Positions 1-7,012 of a stretch of DNA of 47,397 bases are shown here, one piece after another. Positions within the stretch are counted from its first letter, which is position 1. Every line of letters starts with the position of its first letter. The notes below the pieces were generated by a model that was not told the origin of the DNA, made no database searches, and saw only the letters and a list, made by a program, of their open reading frames with translations. The DNA lies in assembly GCA_012730045.1 (NCBI GenBank), contig JAAYBR010000063.1:1-47397 (forward strand), read 5' to 3'. The stretch is from Candidatus Hydrogenedentota bacterium (GTDB lineage: Bacteria; Hydrogenedentota; Hydrogenedentia; Hydrogenedentales; CAITNO01). The translations under genes were made by a program, and so were the position numbers.

Positions 1-7
1 AAGAGCA

Positions 8-36
8 ACCACCGATGAACACCGATGAACACCGAT
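8..36. repeat. Short tandem repeat ACCGATGAAC
   Basis: A 10-bp unit ACCGATGAAC is repeated about 2.6 times (11-20, 21-30, 31-36). A degenerate copy of the same phrase lies at about 31304-31331. A second short-unit run, based on CCCATA/CTTCCCATA, follows at about 61-86. No gene is seen in 1-239. Confidence 0.75.
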
Positions 37-120
37 AATGAAGAGAGAATGGTTTCCACCCTCCCATACTTCCCATAACTCCCATCCCCGCCTGACCCGC
101 CACAGAGGCGGTACTTTCTT

Positions 121-155
121 AGCAGCGAAGCAAAGCCATCTCGTGCCCGCCAACG
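121..155. repeat. Fragment of the dispersed GCGAAGC...CCATCTCG repeat
   Basis: The segment resembles one end of the repeat family that is abundant at 29.3-29.6 kb and 31.5-31.8 kb (reverse complement of the GAGATGGCTTCGCTTCGCT phrase). It is incomplete and lies 85 bp before the exonuclease gene. Confidence 0.55.
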
Positions 156-239
156 CCCCGACCGGCGCGGCGCGTTCCGGTTGCACCCCGTCCGCCGCGC
201 GGGTATCCTGTTGTCCGGACAAAGGAGTTTCCCCCACGT

Positions 240-1001
240 ATGACCAAAATCATCTCCTGGAATGTGAACGGCCTGCGGGCCGCGCTGAAGAACGGGTTCC
301 TGGGCTGGCTGGAGGCGGCGCGGCCGGACATCCTGTGCATCCAGGAATCGCGCGTGCTCCCGGAGGAGCTGGACGACTCGGTGAAGACCGCCTTCGGCTA
401 CCGCACCCACTGGAACCCCGCGCAGAAGAAGGGGTACAGCGGCACGGCCCTCTTCACCCTGCGCGAGCCCGTCAGCGTGACCACCCTGGGCGCCCCTGCG
501 TTTGACGCCGAGGGCCGCATGCAGGTGATTGAGTTCCCGGAGTTCACGATCCTCAACGGCTACTGGCCCAACAGCCAGTCCGAGCGCGCCCGGCTCCCCT
601 ACAAGCTGGACTGGTGTGACGCCGTCACCAAGTTCGCCGCCGGACTGGTGAAAAAGAAGCGCAACGTGCTCCTCTGCGGTGACTTCAACATCGCCCACCG
701 GGAGATGGACCTGGCCCGGCCCAAGGAGAACGAGAACAACGCGGGCTACTACATCGAGGAGCGCGAGGCCATGGGGCGCTTCCTGGACGCGGGCTTCGCC
801 GACACCTTCCGCAGCCTCCACCCGGACAAGGTACAGTACTCCTGGTGGTCCTACCGCATGGCGGCGCGCGCGCGCAACATCGGCTGGCGCATTGACTACC
901 ACTGTGTGAACAACGGGTTCCTGCCCCGGGTGAAGGCCGCCTGGATTGACGACACCGTCACCGGGTCCGACCACTGCCCCGTGGGGGTAGAAATTGAATA
1001 G
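240..1001 (+). CDS. xthA: Exodeoxyribonuclease III / AP endonuclease
   Basis: This 253-residue protein has the usual length of exonuclease III family AP endonucleases, which cut 5' of abasic sites and trim 3' ends in cytosolic base-excision repair. Visible motifs are the N-terminal IISWNVNGLRA with its metal-site asparagine, CIQESR with Glu36 as the likely metal ligand, GYSGTALF, CGDFNIAHREMDLARP with the catalytic Asp-Asn pair, the YSWWSYR and RIDYH segments, and the C-terminal GSDHCPV with the Asp-His pair. The ATG at 240 follows an AAAGGAG ribosome site at 221-227. The next gene starts 10 bp after the stop, so the two are probably cotranscribed. All expected catalytic positions appear present. 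The family assignment is secure; the precise substrate preference is inferred. Confidence 0.95.
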   Translation: MTKIISWNVNGLRAALKNGFLGWLEAARPDILCIQESRVLPEELDDSVKTAFGYRTHWNPAQKKGYSGTALFTLREPVSVTTLGAPAFDAEGRMQVIEFPEFTILNGYWPNSQSERARLPYKLDWCDAVTKFAAGLVKKKRNVLLCGDFNIAHREMDLARPKENENNAGYYIEEREAMGRFLDAGFADTFRSLHPDKVQYSWWSYRMAARARNIGWRIDYHCVNNGFLPRVKAAWIDDTVTGSDHCPVGVEIE

Positions 1002-1011
1002 GGAGGACGCC

Positions 1012-1593
1012 ATGCGTTCCCAGGTCACCACGAAGACCGGCGATGACGGCAGCACGCGGATTCTCGCGGGCGACCGCGTGCCCAAGGACGACCCCATCGT
1101 GGAGGCGACCGGCGCGCTGGACAGCCTGCGCGCCGAGCTGGCGCTCTTGCGGCTGGAGATTCTGGAGAGCGGCGGCGCCGCGCACGAGCCCGAGGCCGCC
1201 TTCCTCTGGTGGCTGCTGCACGCCTGCTTCATCATCGGCGCCGAGGTCAGCGACCCGCTGAAAAAGCACCCCAAATGGCGGCAGGGCGAGATCGGCCCGA
1301 AGCACCTCGCCCACCTCGAGGAGGAGCAGGCCCGGGTGGAGGCCCTCACGCCCCTGCCCAAATCCTTCATCGTCTCCGCAACCAACCGCGCCGCCGCCCG
1401 GGCCGACCTCGCCGCCACCACCGTCCGCGCCTTCGAGCGCCGGCTGGTCACGCTCAAGCGCGCCGTGCCCGAGTTCCCCGCCGACCACCTCCTCCGCTTC
1501 GTGAACCGCCTCAGCGACTACCTCTTCATGCTCGCCCGCCGCCTCGACGGCGACACCCACCTCCCCGTGGACTACGCCGTTTTGCTCCTCTGA
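1012..1593 (+). CDS. PduO-type ATP:cob(I)alamin adenosyltransferase
   Basis: This 193-residue protein resembles PduO-family corrinoid adenosyltransferases, which transfer the adenosyl group of ATP to cob(I)alamin to make coenzyme B12 in the cytosol. The N-terminal ATP-binding signature appears as TKTGDDGSTRILAGDRVPK (residues about 5-23). The C-terminal helix has FVNRLSDYLFMLARRLD, very close to the family's LNRLSDYLF signature. The central helix that usually reads DELNS is here ALDSLRAEL, so the protein is a somewhat divergent member. I chose the ATG at 1012 because GGGAGGA lies at 1001-1007; an in-frame ATG at 994 would overlap the preceding gene and has no such site. No other cobalamin gene is in the window, so its role in salvage is inferred. 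Confidence 0.82.
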   Translation: MRSQVTTKTGDDGSTRILAGDRVPKDDPIVEATGALDSLRAELALLRLEILESGGAAHEPEAAFLWWLLHACFIIGAEVSDPLKKHPKWRQGEIGPKHLAHLEEEQARVEALTPLPKSFIVSATNRAAARADLAATTVRAFERRLVTLKRAVPEFPADHLLRFVNRLSDYLFMLARRLDGDTHLPVDYAVLLL

Positions 1594-1638
1594 CAGGCCC
1601 CTGATCGCCGGATAAGCGACGACCCATGCGTCCGCTCC

Positions 1639-1733
1639 AGGGCGCGGCAAGCGGCGCCCCTACAGGAGGATTTTCCGGTGTTTTCGCGTGCGCCCGGGGC
1701 ATGGGCCTGTAGGGGCACCGCTTGCTGCGCCCT
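1639..1733. repeat. Inverted repeat of the CAAGCGG family (27-nt arms)
   Basis: The arm at 1639-1665 pairs with 1707-1733 with two mismatches. The core is GGCGCGGCAAGCGGCGCC and the outer end is CCCTACAG. A further partial inverted copy is at 1751-1769. A single-arm copy with shared flank is at 6872-6932. The layout matches other nested palindromes in this window (4718-4817, 11584-11664, 26416-26490, 29171-29274, 47226-47371). Confidence 0.85.
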
Positions 1734-1905
1734 CTTAGTTCGCGCCATGGCGCCGCTTGCCGCGCCCTCTTTTTTTCGGCATCACCGTCTCACCCGGTGG
1801 GTGAGGAACATCCCTTTCACAACAGCACGAATTCCCCTGCGCGTTCACATAGCGCACATGACCCCGTCCCTCGCCTCATCCGGCGATCAGGGACCCCCGC
1901 GGCGG

Positions 1906-1935
1906 TTGTCCCGCCGGGGGGCGCGCGGGTATGCT
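1906..1935 (+). promoter_or_regulatory. Likely sigma70-type promoter for the radical SAM operon
   Basis: TTGTCC (1906-1911) and TATGCT (1930-1935) are 18 bp apart. The start codon of the radical SAM gene is 49 bp downstream of the -10 box. Match to consensus is moderate and rests on sequence alone. Confidence 0.45.
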
Positions 1936-1983
1936 GTCAGGCGGCGCGCCAAGAAGGCGCGCCGTGCGAACCGGGAGGACGGC

Positions 1984-3321
1984 ATGTATCCAAGAGCCAC
2001 AAAGGGCTGGTGTGCGGCGTGCCGCGCGGCGGTCCCCGCCGAGATCGTTGAGGAGGCGGGCGCGCTGGTGTTCCACCTGCGCTGCCCGGAGTGCGGGGAA
2101 CTCGCCAGTGTGGTGGAGCATGACGCGGAACTCTACAAGCGGTGGGAGACCGCGCGCCGTCCGAACCGCCCGCCCGAGACCGCCCAGACGGCGCCGAGAC
2201 GCGGGTGCCCGCTGGACTGCGGCCTCTGCCCGGATCACCGGCAGAAGAGCTGCGTCGCCCTTATCGAGGTGACCACGGCGTGCGACCTGGGCTGTCCCGT
2301 GTGCTTCGCCGACAGCGGCGGCGGCGGGGCGCACCGCCCGCTGGGCGAAATCGAGTCCATGCTGGACGCCTGCGTGCGCGCGGCGAACGGCAAGCCGGAC
2401 ATTGTGCAGATCAGCGGCGGCGAGCCGGCCTGCCACCCCCAACTCCTGGACATCCTTCACGCGGCGAAGGCGCGCCCCTTCAAGTACGTCATGCTGAACA
2501 CGAACGGGCTGGCCATCGCGGACGGGCGGCTTTCCTGCGCGGACCTGAAGTCCGTCGGCCTTGGGTTCGAGGTGCATCTCCAGTTTGACGGGCTGGACGA
2601 CGCGGCCCACACGGCCCTGCGCGGCCGGCCCCTGCTGGCGCAGAAACTGGCGGCGCTGAACCGGCTCGCGGAGCACGGGATCCCCGTCACCCTGGTGGCC
2701 ACGCTGCGGAACGGGGTGAATATGGAGGGGCTGGGCGGCCTGCTCCGCTTCGCGCTGGACCACCCCGCCGTGCGCGGGCTCAACCTCCAGTGCGAGGCCC
2801 GCTTCGGGCGCAACGACGCGCGGCCCGGCGCGGAGCGCGTCACCCAGACCCAGACCGTGCGCGCCCTGGAGCGGCAGGCGCCGGAACTGCTGACGGCGGA
2901 GGACTTCCTTCCGCTTTCCTGCGGGCTGGCGTCGCTGGCCTATCTGGAGCGGGTGGACGGCGCGTGGCGGCCCCTGCCGCCCGCCCTCGCCGGGGTCATC
3001 CCGGGCAACCCCATGACCACGTCCATCGAGGACCTGCACACGCTGGCCGCGGAGATGTGCGCGTGCCGCGGCGCGGCGCTGCTGGAGGAGGTGGCCGGAC
3101 GCCTGCCCGCCAACCTGCTGGAGATGGACCGGGATGCGCGGTCCCGGCTGGTGCAGGAGCGCTTCTTCCATGTGACGGTCATCAGCTTCCTCGACGCCGG
3201 CAACTTCGACCTCGACCGGGCCTGCCGGGAATGCACCCATGTGGTCCAGCCAGACGGGCGGAAGATCCCCTTCTCCGCGTTCAACACGATCCACCGGGGG
3301 GCGGGCCATGCCCCGGCCTGA
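1984..3321 (+). CDS. Tes/MJ0619-like radical SAM enzyme, probable lipid-modifying
   Basis: This 445-residue protein has the layout of the radical SAM family that includes archaeal tetraether lipid synthase (Tes, MJ0619). An N-terminal rubredoxin-like CxxC pair (Cys10/13 and Cys34/37) is followed by a four-cysteine cluster CPLDCGLCPDH...C (Cys75, 79, 82, 90) and the radical SAM site CDLGCPVC (Cys100, 104, 107). The ISGGEP motif, YVMLNTNG, HLQFDG and a C-terminal PDGRKIPFSAFN segment with further cysteines complete the pattern. Tes joins lipid tails by C-C bonds at unactivated methyl carbons. I infer a related reaction on bacterial lipids because the next two genes are membrane enzymes whose starts overlap. 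The ATG at 1984 follows GGGAGGA (1973-1979); longer upstream frames run through the repeat region. The exact substrate cannot be read from the sequence. Confidence 0.8.
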   Translation: MYPRATKGWCAACRAAVPAEIVEEAGALVFHLRCPECGELASVVEHDAELYKRWETARRPNRPPETAQTAPRRGCPLDCGLCPDHRQKSCVALIEVTTACDLGCPVCFADSGGGGAHRPLGEIESMLDACVRAANGKPDIVQISGGEPACHPQLLDILHAAKARPFKYVMLNTNGLAIADGRLSCADLKSVGLGFEVHLQFDGLDDAAHTALRGRPLLAQKLAALNRLAEHGIPVTLVATLRNGVNMEGLGGLLRFALDHPAVRGLNLQCEARFGRNDARPGAERVTQTQTVRALERQAPELLTAEDFLPLSCGLASLAYLERVDGAWRPLPPALAGVIPGNPMTTSIEDLHTLAAEMCACRGAALLEEVAGRLPANLLEMDRDARSRLVQERFFHVTVISFLDAGNFDLDRACRECTHVVQPDGRKIPFSAFNTIHRGAGHAPA

Positions 3322-3922
3322 CTTCACCCTGCTGGCGGACTTCGTGGCCTCGGTCTGCGTGGCGGGCATGTTCCTCGCCGTGCTCGCGAACTTCCTCGCC
3401 GCCCGCGGCGCCCGGCAGTTCCGCGAGCGGCGTAGCGTGGTGGCCACGTTCAGCATGGCCGTGTTCGGAACCGCGCTGGTGCTCACCATCCGCTTCGGCG
3501 CGGGGGCCGTGGCCGCGCCGCCGCATGGGGCGGTCTACGCCCTGCGCGTCGCCGGGCTGGCCGTCATGCTCGGGGGCCTGCTCTACAACCTCTGGGGCCG
3601 CATCCATCTCCGGGGCAACTGGTCGGACCATGTGCGCGTGTACGACGACCATTTCATCGTGCAGGACGGCCCCTACCGCTTCGTGCGCCATCCCCTGTAC
3701 GCCTCCCTCATCTGGATGTTCCTCGGCGCGTCCGCCGCGTATCTGAACTGGCTGGCCGCCCTGGAGACGCTGCTCATCTTCCTGCCCGCCATGACCTACC
3801 GCGCCGCGCTGGAGGAGAGGGCGCTGGAGGGGCGTTTCGGTGACGCCTACGCCGCCTACCGCGCGCGCACGCCGCGCTTCTTCCCCCGCCCGTCCGCCCT
3901 TTTCCGCGCCGGGGACCGCTGA
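3308..3922 (+). CDS. ICMT/PEMT-like integral membrane methyltransferase
   Basis: This 204-residue polytopic membrane protein belongs to the isoprenylcysteine carboxyl methyltransferase / phospholipid methyltransferase group. The diagnostic SAM-binding motif is GPYRFVRHPLYAS (residues about 121-133), followed by a hydrophobic hairpin and the C-terminal LEERALEGRFGDAYAAYRA...FFP block typical of the family. Three or four hydrophobic helices precede the motif, starting with the first at residues about 9-30. The ATG at 3308 overlaps the preceding gene by 14 bp, and its own stop overlaps the next start, so translation is probably coupled. Family members methylate isoprenoid cysteines, phospholipid head groups or other membrane substrates. 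In this operon a lipid substrate is the natural inference. Confidence 0.8.
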   Translation: MPRPDFTLLADFVASVCVAGMFLAVLANFLAARGARQFRERRSVVATFSMAVFGTALVLTIRFGAGAVAAPPHGAVYALRVAGLAVMLGGLLYNLWGRIHLRGNWSDHVRVYDDHFIVQDGPYRFVRHPLYASLIWMFLGASAAYLNWLAALETLLIFLPAMTYRAALEERALEGRFGDAYAAYRARTPRFFPRPSALFRAGDR

Positions 3923-4692
3923 TGGAGATCAGCCATATCCAACCGGAGGGCTGGGGGCTCTGCCCCGTGATCCCGTTCGGGCCGGTGCCCGTCTCCACCT
4001 ACGCCGTGTTCATGCTGCTCGCCTTCGCCGCGGGCATTGCCGTCTACCGCCGCAACGCCGCGCGCACGGGCGCGCGGACCGGGCAGGTCTTCCCCGTGGT
4101 GCTGGCGGCGGTCTTTGGCGGCGTTTTCGGGGCCAAGATCCCCGTCTGGGCGCTGACCGTGGCCCTCGTGCCGCCGACCGAGTGGCGGCTGGAGCACCTG
4201 CTGGTCGGGCGCACCATCGCGGGCGGCTTTGTCGGCGGCATGCTCGCGGTGTGGTGGGTCAAGCGCCGCCTCGGCCTCCGCGCGCGCTTCGGCAACGTGC
4301 TCGCCCCCGCCGTGGCCCTCGGGATGGCTGTCGGGCGCGTCGGCTGCCTGCTCTCCGGTTGCTGCCATGGCCGCCCCACGGCGCTCCCCTGGGGCGTGGA
4401 CTTCGGCGACGGCGTGCCCCGCCACCCCACGCAGGTCTACGAGATCCTTTTCTGCCTCGCCGCGTTCCTGTTCATGCAGCGGCGGCTGGAAACGGCGCGG
4501 CCCGGCGCGCTCATGACCGGCTTCCTCGCCGCGTATTTCGTTTTCCGCTTCGCGGAGGAGTTCCTGCGCCCCCGAGACATCGCCTGGGGCCTCACCGTCT
4601 TCCAATGGATATGCCTCGCGGGGCTCCTGCTCCTCGCCCTGCGCGAGCGCCTGTTCCGCGCGCCCCCCGGGGAGGAGAATGCGGCACCCTGA
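3922..4692 (+). CDS. Divergent prolipoprotein diacylglyceryl transferase (Lgt)-like protein
   Basis: This 256-residue protein has about seven hydrophobic segments and the overall Lgt pattern: an N-terminal GPVPVSTYAVFMLLAF helix, an AGGFVGG segment, GRVGCLLSGCCHGRPT, RHPTQVYE and FRFAEEFLRP. Canonical Lgt moves diacylglycerol from phosphatidylglycerol to lipoprotein cysteines. Two hallmark regions differ here. The HGG motif is AGG, so the conserved histidine is alanine, and the GRIGNFxNxE signature is replaced by a cysteine-rich GCLLSGCCHG. The arginine and glutamate in FRFAEEF are kept. The ATG at 3922 shares bases with the preceding TGA. Given the operon, it may act on a lipid rather than a lipoprotein. 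That is inference, and a second canonical Lgt elsewhere in the genome would support it. Confidence 0.75.
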   Translation: MEISHIQPEGWGLCPVIPFGPVPVSTYAVFMLLAFAAGIAVYRRNAARTGARTGQVFPVVLAAVFGGVFGAKIPVWALTVALVPPTEWRLEHLLVGRTIAGGFVGGMLAVWWVKRRLGLRARFGNVLAPAVALGMAVGRVGCLLSGCCHGRPTALPWGVDFGDGVPRHPTQVYEILFCLAAFLFMQRRLETARPGALMTGFLAAYFVFRFAEEFLRPRDIAWGLTVFQWICLAGLLLLALRERLFRAPPGEENAAP

Positions 4693-4717
4693 GCAGGGCA
4701 CGGCAAAACCGTGGCGG

Positions 4718-4817
4718 GCACCCGAAGACAAGGCCGGCGGGACGCCGGCGCTACGGAAAAGGCTCATGGGTCGTCATTGCGTGGCGCCGGTGTCCCGCCG
4801 GCCCTGTCTTCGGGTGT
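4718..4817. repeat. Nested inverted repeat with GCCGGCGGGACGCCGGC core
   Basis: The arm 4718-4754 pairs with 4781-4817 over about 37 nt with a few mismatches. Each arm contains its own small palindrome around GGGAC, so several hairpins are possible. The element lies between the Lgt-like gene and the small membrane-protein array and may end the upstream transcript, although no T-run follows. Confidence 0.85.
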
Positions 4818-4869
4818 GCGCAAAAACTTCGGCTGCCCCGCCACCGTGCGCGCCGCGCCGGAAACCGTG

Positions 4870-4878
4870 TGCTATGAT
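4870..4878 (+). promoter_or_regulatory. Extended -10 element TGCTATGAT
   Basis: TGC precedes TATGAT (4873-4878), 87 bp before the first gene of the membrane-protein array. No good -35 box is seen. The same nine bases recur at 5478-5486, ahead of the second paralogue, as part of the duplicated unit. Confidence 0.45.
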
Positions 4879-4965
4879 CAAGGCAATCTTGGGCGCAGGC
4901 GGGGGCGCTCACCCCGCCGGGCCCATAATCGTTGCGGGAACATGCTGGATTAAAGGGGACCGGAC

Positions 4966-5577
4966 ATGACGGACGAGGAACGGGAACCGCACGAGGAAGC
5001 ACCCCGGGAGCTTCACCGGGGTGACCAAATGCCCGTGCGTGAGTTCCTGGTGGGCATCATTGCTGGGGTCGCGCTTCTGATCCCCGGATGCATCCTGAGT
5101 GGTTTCGCCGTTTTGGGAAGCTATGGGGTGGTGGCAATGAGCGCGGACAGGGTTTCCCCGCTGGACTACGTGATGACCGCAGTGTACGGCGCCGCAAGTC
5201 TCCTCCTGATGATGGTCTGGGCGTACGAAATAGTCCGGGCATTCCGCCGTCATCGTCCGTACCTGGGTCTGGGAATGGTTGCGCTGCTTCCTGTCCTGCT
5301 TCTCTTTTTCGGAGCATGCACCAACATGGTGGGCAGGCCCATTGTTCGCCCCCCTCGCGCAGGAATCCCACCGCAGCGGGAACCTCGTCCTGTTTCTGAC
5401 ACCTCCGAAGACGTTTCGCGGGGGTATTCCGCTGGGGAGGACGCGGTTGCGTCTGCAGCAACGCCCGCGGAATGGTCTGCTATGATCAGGAGGGCGCCCG
5501 GAAAGGACGTCCCCGTGTCCGCAGGACACGACAGGGGCCTACAAGCGTCAAACCAACCCCAAGGGGACCGGACATGA
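4966..5577 (+). CDS. Small membrane protein, array paralogue 1, with long C-terminal tail
   Basis: I do not recognise the family. The protein has 203 residues. A charged N-terminus with the VREFLVG segment leads into a first hydrophobic helix (about 30-50), a second (about 70-85) and a third ending in LLLFFGAC near residue 115. The shared block RAFxxxRPYLGLG...LFFGAC is present in three following genes, which end soon after it. Here the frame runs on for about 85 more hydrophilic residues and ends in an ATGA overlap with the next gene. That tail is encoded by DNA that looks like a copied upstream region (TGCTATGAT at 5478, and the leader AAGGGGACCGGACATGACGG again at 5560-5580). The tail may therefore be read-through rather than a selected domain. 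Confidence 0.7.
   Translation: MTDEEREPHEEAPRELHRGDQMPVREFLVGIIAGVALLIPGCILSGFAVLGSYGVVAMSADRVSPLDYVMTAVYGAASLLLMMVWAYEIVRAFRRHRPYLGLGMVALLPVLLLFFGACTNMVGRPIVRPPRAGIPPQREPRPVSDTSEDVSRGYSAGEDAVASAATPAEWSAMIRRAPGKDVPVSAGHDRGLQASNQPQGDRT
5478..5486 (+). promoter_or_regulatory. Second copy of extended -10 TGCTATGAT, inside the first paralogue
   Basis: This repeats the element at 4870-4878 and sits about 88 bp before the second paralogue's ATG, nearly the same spacing as the first copy to its gene. It supports duplication of a unit comprising promoter plus gene. Confidence 0.45.
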
Positions 5578-5960
5578 CGGACGAGGAACGGGAACCGCGC
5601 GGGGAAGCGCCCCGGCCGCCGGACGCCGGCAGTATTTCGCCTCGCCCTCCGCTCCAGAATGAGGCGGCCGTAACAAGTTTTATCAGGGGGGTGCTGGAGG
5701 GAATGATCCTGCTGGTGCCCGCGACGCTTTTCCTCCTGTTCTTTGCGAAGGCGTTCCATATCCACAACATGGACCCCTCCTCGTGGGCCCCCTATGCCCC
5801 CCTTCTGGGAGTCGGAGTGTTTCTGGCGGCGTACTGGCTTTTTTGCATTGCCCGGGCATATCGCCGTGGGCAGCCCCTCCGGAGCGTCGGACTGGTCGCG
5901 GCCATCCCCGCGTTTCTGGTCTTCTTTGGAATGTGCAGCATGGCCCTGTCTGGCGGATGA
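5574..5960 (+). CDS. Small membrane protein, array paralogue 2
   Basis: This 128-residue protein starts MTDEERE, the same seven residues as paralogue 1, and is preceded by the same ribosome-site leader AAGGGGACCGGAC. After about 35 hydrophilic residues there are three hydrophobic helices (about 42-62, 74-92, 102-120). The closing block RAYRRGQP...LVFFGMC matches the array consensus. Its ATG shares bases with the TGA of paralogue 1. No catalytic motif is visible and I assign no function. A location in the cytoplasmic membrane is inferred from the helices. Confidence 0.75.
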   Translation: MTDEEREPRGEAPRPPDAGSISPRPPLQNEAAVTSFIRGVLEGMILLVPATLFLLFFAKAFHIHNMDPSSWAPYAPLLGVGVFLAAYWLFCIARAYRRGQPLRSVGLVAAIPAFLVFFGMCSMALSGG

Positions 5961-5976
5961 AACGGGAGGAAGGCTT

Positions 5977-6417
5977 ATGACGGACAAGAGAGGAGCGAAA
6001 GAACCCGCAGGGAATGCCGCCCTGGGGGCATACCGCTCCGTGAACGACCTCCTGGCGGAGAACGGCGGGGAGGCCGGACCGGCGGTGCCCGGCGGGATGG
6101 AGCACGCCCCCGGCACCGACTTTTCGATGGGGGTTTTCGTGAGCGTTGTGATCCTGGTGCCGGTGGGCGTGTTGGCATTCCTGGCGGCTGTTACATTCTC
6201 CAGTGAATTTGTGCACTTCGGTACGTTTCTTTCCATCAGACGTGTTCTGCTTGGCTTGGTGCTGATCGTGTTCCCCCTGTGTTACTGGCTCTATCGAATC
6301 ATTCGGGCGTTCCGCACGCGCCGCCCTTATGTCGGCCTGGGCATGTTGTCTGCAGTGTCGGCGGTCTTGCTCCTTTTTGGCGCATGCACCGTGCTTCTTC
6401 GCGAGGCGGAATGGTGA
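5977..6417 (+). CDS. Small membrane protein, array paralogue 3
   Basis: The protein has 146 residues. A longer soluble N-terminal part (about 50 residues) precedes three hydrophobic helices, and the closing block RAFRTRRPYVGLG...LLLFGAC matches the array consensus. I chose the ATG at 5977, 16 bp after the previous stop, because GGGAGGAAGG lies just upstream (about 5964-5973) and MTDKR resembles the start of paralogues 1 and 2. Function unknown. It is more diverged from paralogues 1 and 2 than they are from each other. Confidence 0.75.
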   Translation: MTDKRGAKEPAGNAALGAYRSVNDLLAENGGEAGPAVPGGMEHAPGTDFSMGVFVSVVILVPVGVLAFLAAVTFSSEFVHFGTFLSIRRVLLGLVLIVFPLCYWLYRIIRAFRTRRPYVGLGMLSAVSAVLLLFGACTVLLREAEW

Positions 6418-6495
6418 GACGGCCCGAGTGCACCTTGAGATATGTCTTGGGAAGGAGAGGAAGGAGAGGACTGTCACTGGAGAGGAGACCCCCGC

Positions 6496-6831
6496 ATGAA
6501 TGAAGAGCGGCCGGTCCGCGAGTTTCTGAAGGGGTGCGCGGTGGACATTGGGGTGCTTTTGGCGCTCTGCGCACTGCTGGGCACCGCACTTTTCCTGTTG
6601 CTTTGGGCGGGCACGCCGGCACCCGAACCGCCCAACGCCGGCACGATGCGGGCCGGGGCGGCGGCGTGCGCCGCCGGGGCGCTGCTGGTCTTTCTCTTCT
6701 GGGTCCGCCTCTGCGTGCGCGCGTTCAAGAACGAGCGCCGGTATTATTTCTCGGGGCTCATGTCCTTCCTTCCCATTGCGTTTCTATTCTTCGGGACATG
6801 CCGTTTACTGCCCTTTCTGTTTTCCCTGTGA
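6496..6831 (+). CDS. Small membrane protein, array paralogue 4
   Basis: At 111 residues this is the shortest member. MNEERPVREFLKG again shows the VREFL motif of paralogue 1, followed by three hydrophobic helices (about 16-36, 54-72, 84-104). The final block RAFKNERRYYFSG...FLFFGTC matches the array consensus. The ATG at 6496 follows GGAGAGGAGA (about 6479-6488). A longer frame beginning at 6442 has no ribosome site and lacks the paralogue start. Function unknown. Confidence 0.72.
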   Translation: MNEERPVREFLKGCAVDIGVLLALCALLGTALFLLLWAGTPAPEPPNAGTMRAGAAACAAGALLVFLFWVRLCVRAFKNERRYYFSGLMSFLPIAFLFFGTCRLLPFLFSL

Positions 6832-6871
6832 TCGGATTCTCCGCAGGGTGAGGGCAATGCACCAGAAGAAG

Positions 6872-6932
6872 AGGGCGCGGCAAGCGGCGCCCCTACGGGC
6901 GGTGAATTCTGTGTTTTCGCGTGAGCCCGGGG
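6872..6932. repeat. Single-arm copy of the 1639 repeat
   Basis: The segment shares the GGGCGCGGCAAGCGGCGCCC core and the following GTGTTTTCGCGTG phrase with 1639-1702. It lacks the inverted second arm, so it is a partial copy. Confidence 0.8.
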
Positions 6933-6943
6933 CGGACGATGTC

Positions 6944-6974
6944 TTGGACGGGGCGCGCCGCTTCGTGGTATCAT
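6944..6974 (+). promoter_or_regulatory. Likely extended -10 promoter for the glycosyltransferase cluster
   Basis: TTGGAC (6944-6949) and TATCAT (6969-6974) are separated by 19 bp, and TGG directly precedes the -10 hexamer. The first downstream start codon is at 7013. Confidence 0.45.
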
Positions 6975-7012
6975 CCGCACCCGGCTGTTTTGGGCATCTG
7001 TGGAGCAGGGCA

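Larger units (their letters stand above)
1594..1983. other. Gene-free interval with nested palindromic repeat and a promoter
   Basis: I see no gene in these 390 bp. The interval holds a large inverted repeat (arms 1639-1665 and 1707-1733), a third partial arm at 1751-1769, and a likely promoter at 1906-1935. The region 1639-1702 is similar over about 60 bp to 6872-6932. Confidence 0.7.

Noticed and set aside
1678-1983. An N-terminal extension of the radical SAM protein
   Set aside because: It runs through the inverted repeat and promoter and gives composition-driven peptide. GGGAGGA and the rubredoxin-like domain support the start at 1984.
4693-4965. A small gene between the Lgt-like gene and the membrane-protein array
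   Set aside because: The open frames are produced by the inverted repeat and have no ribosome site.
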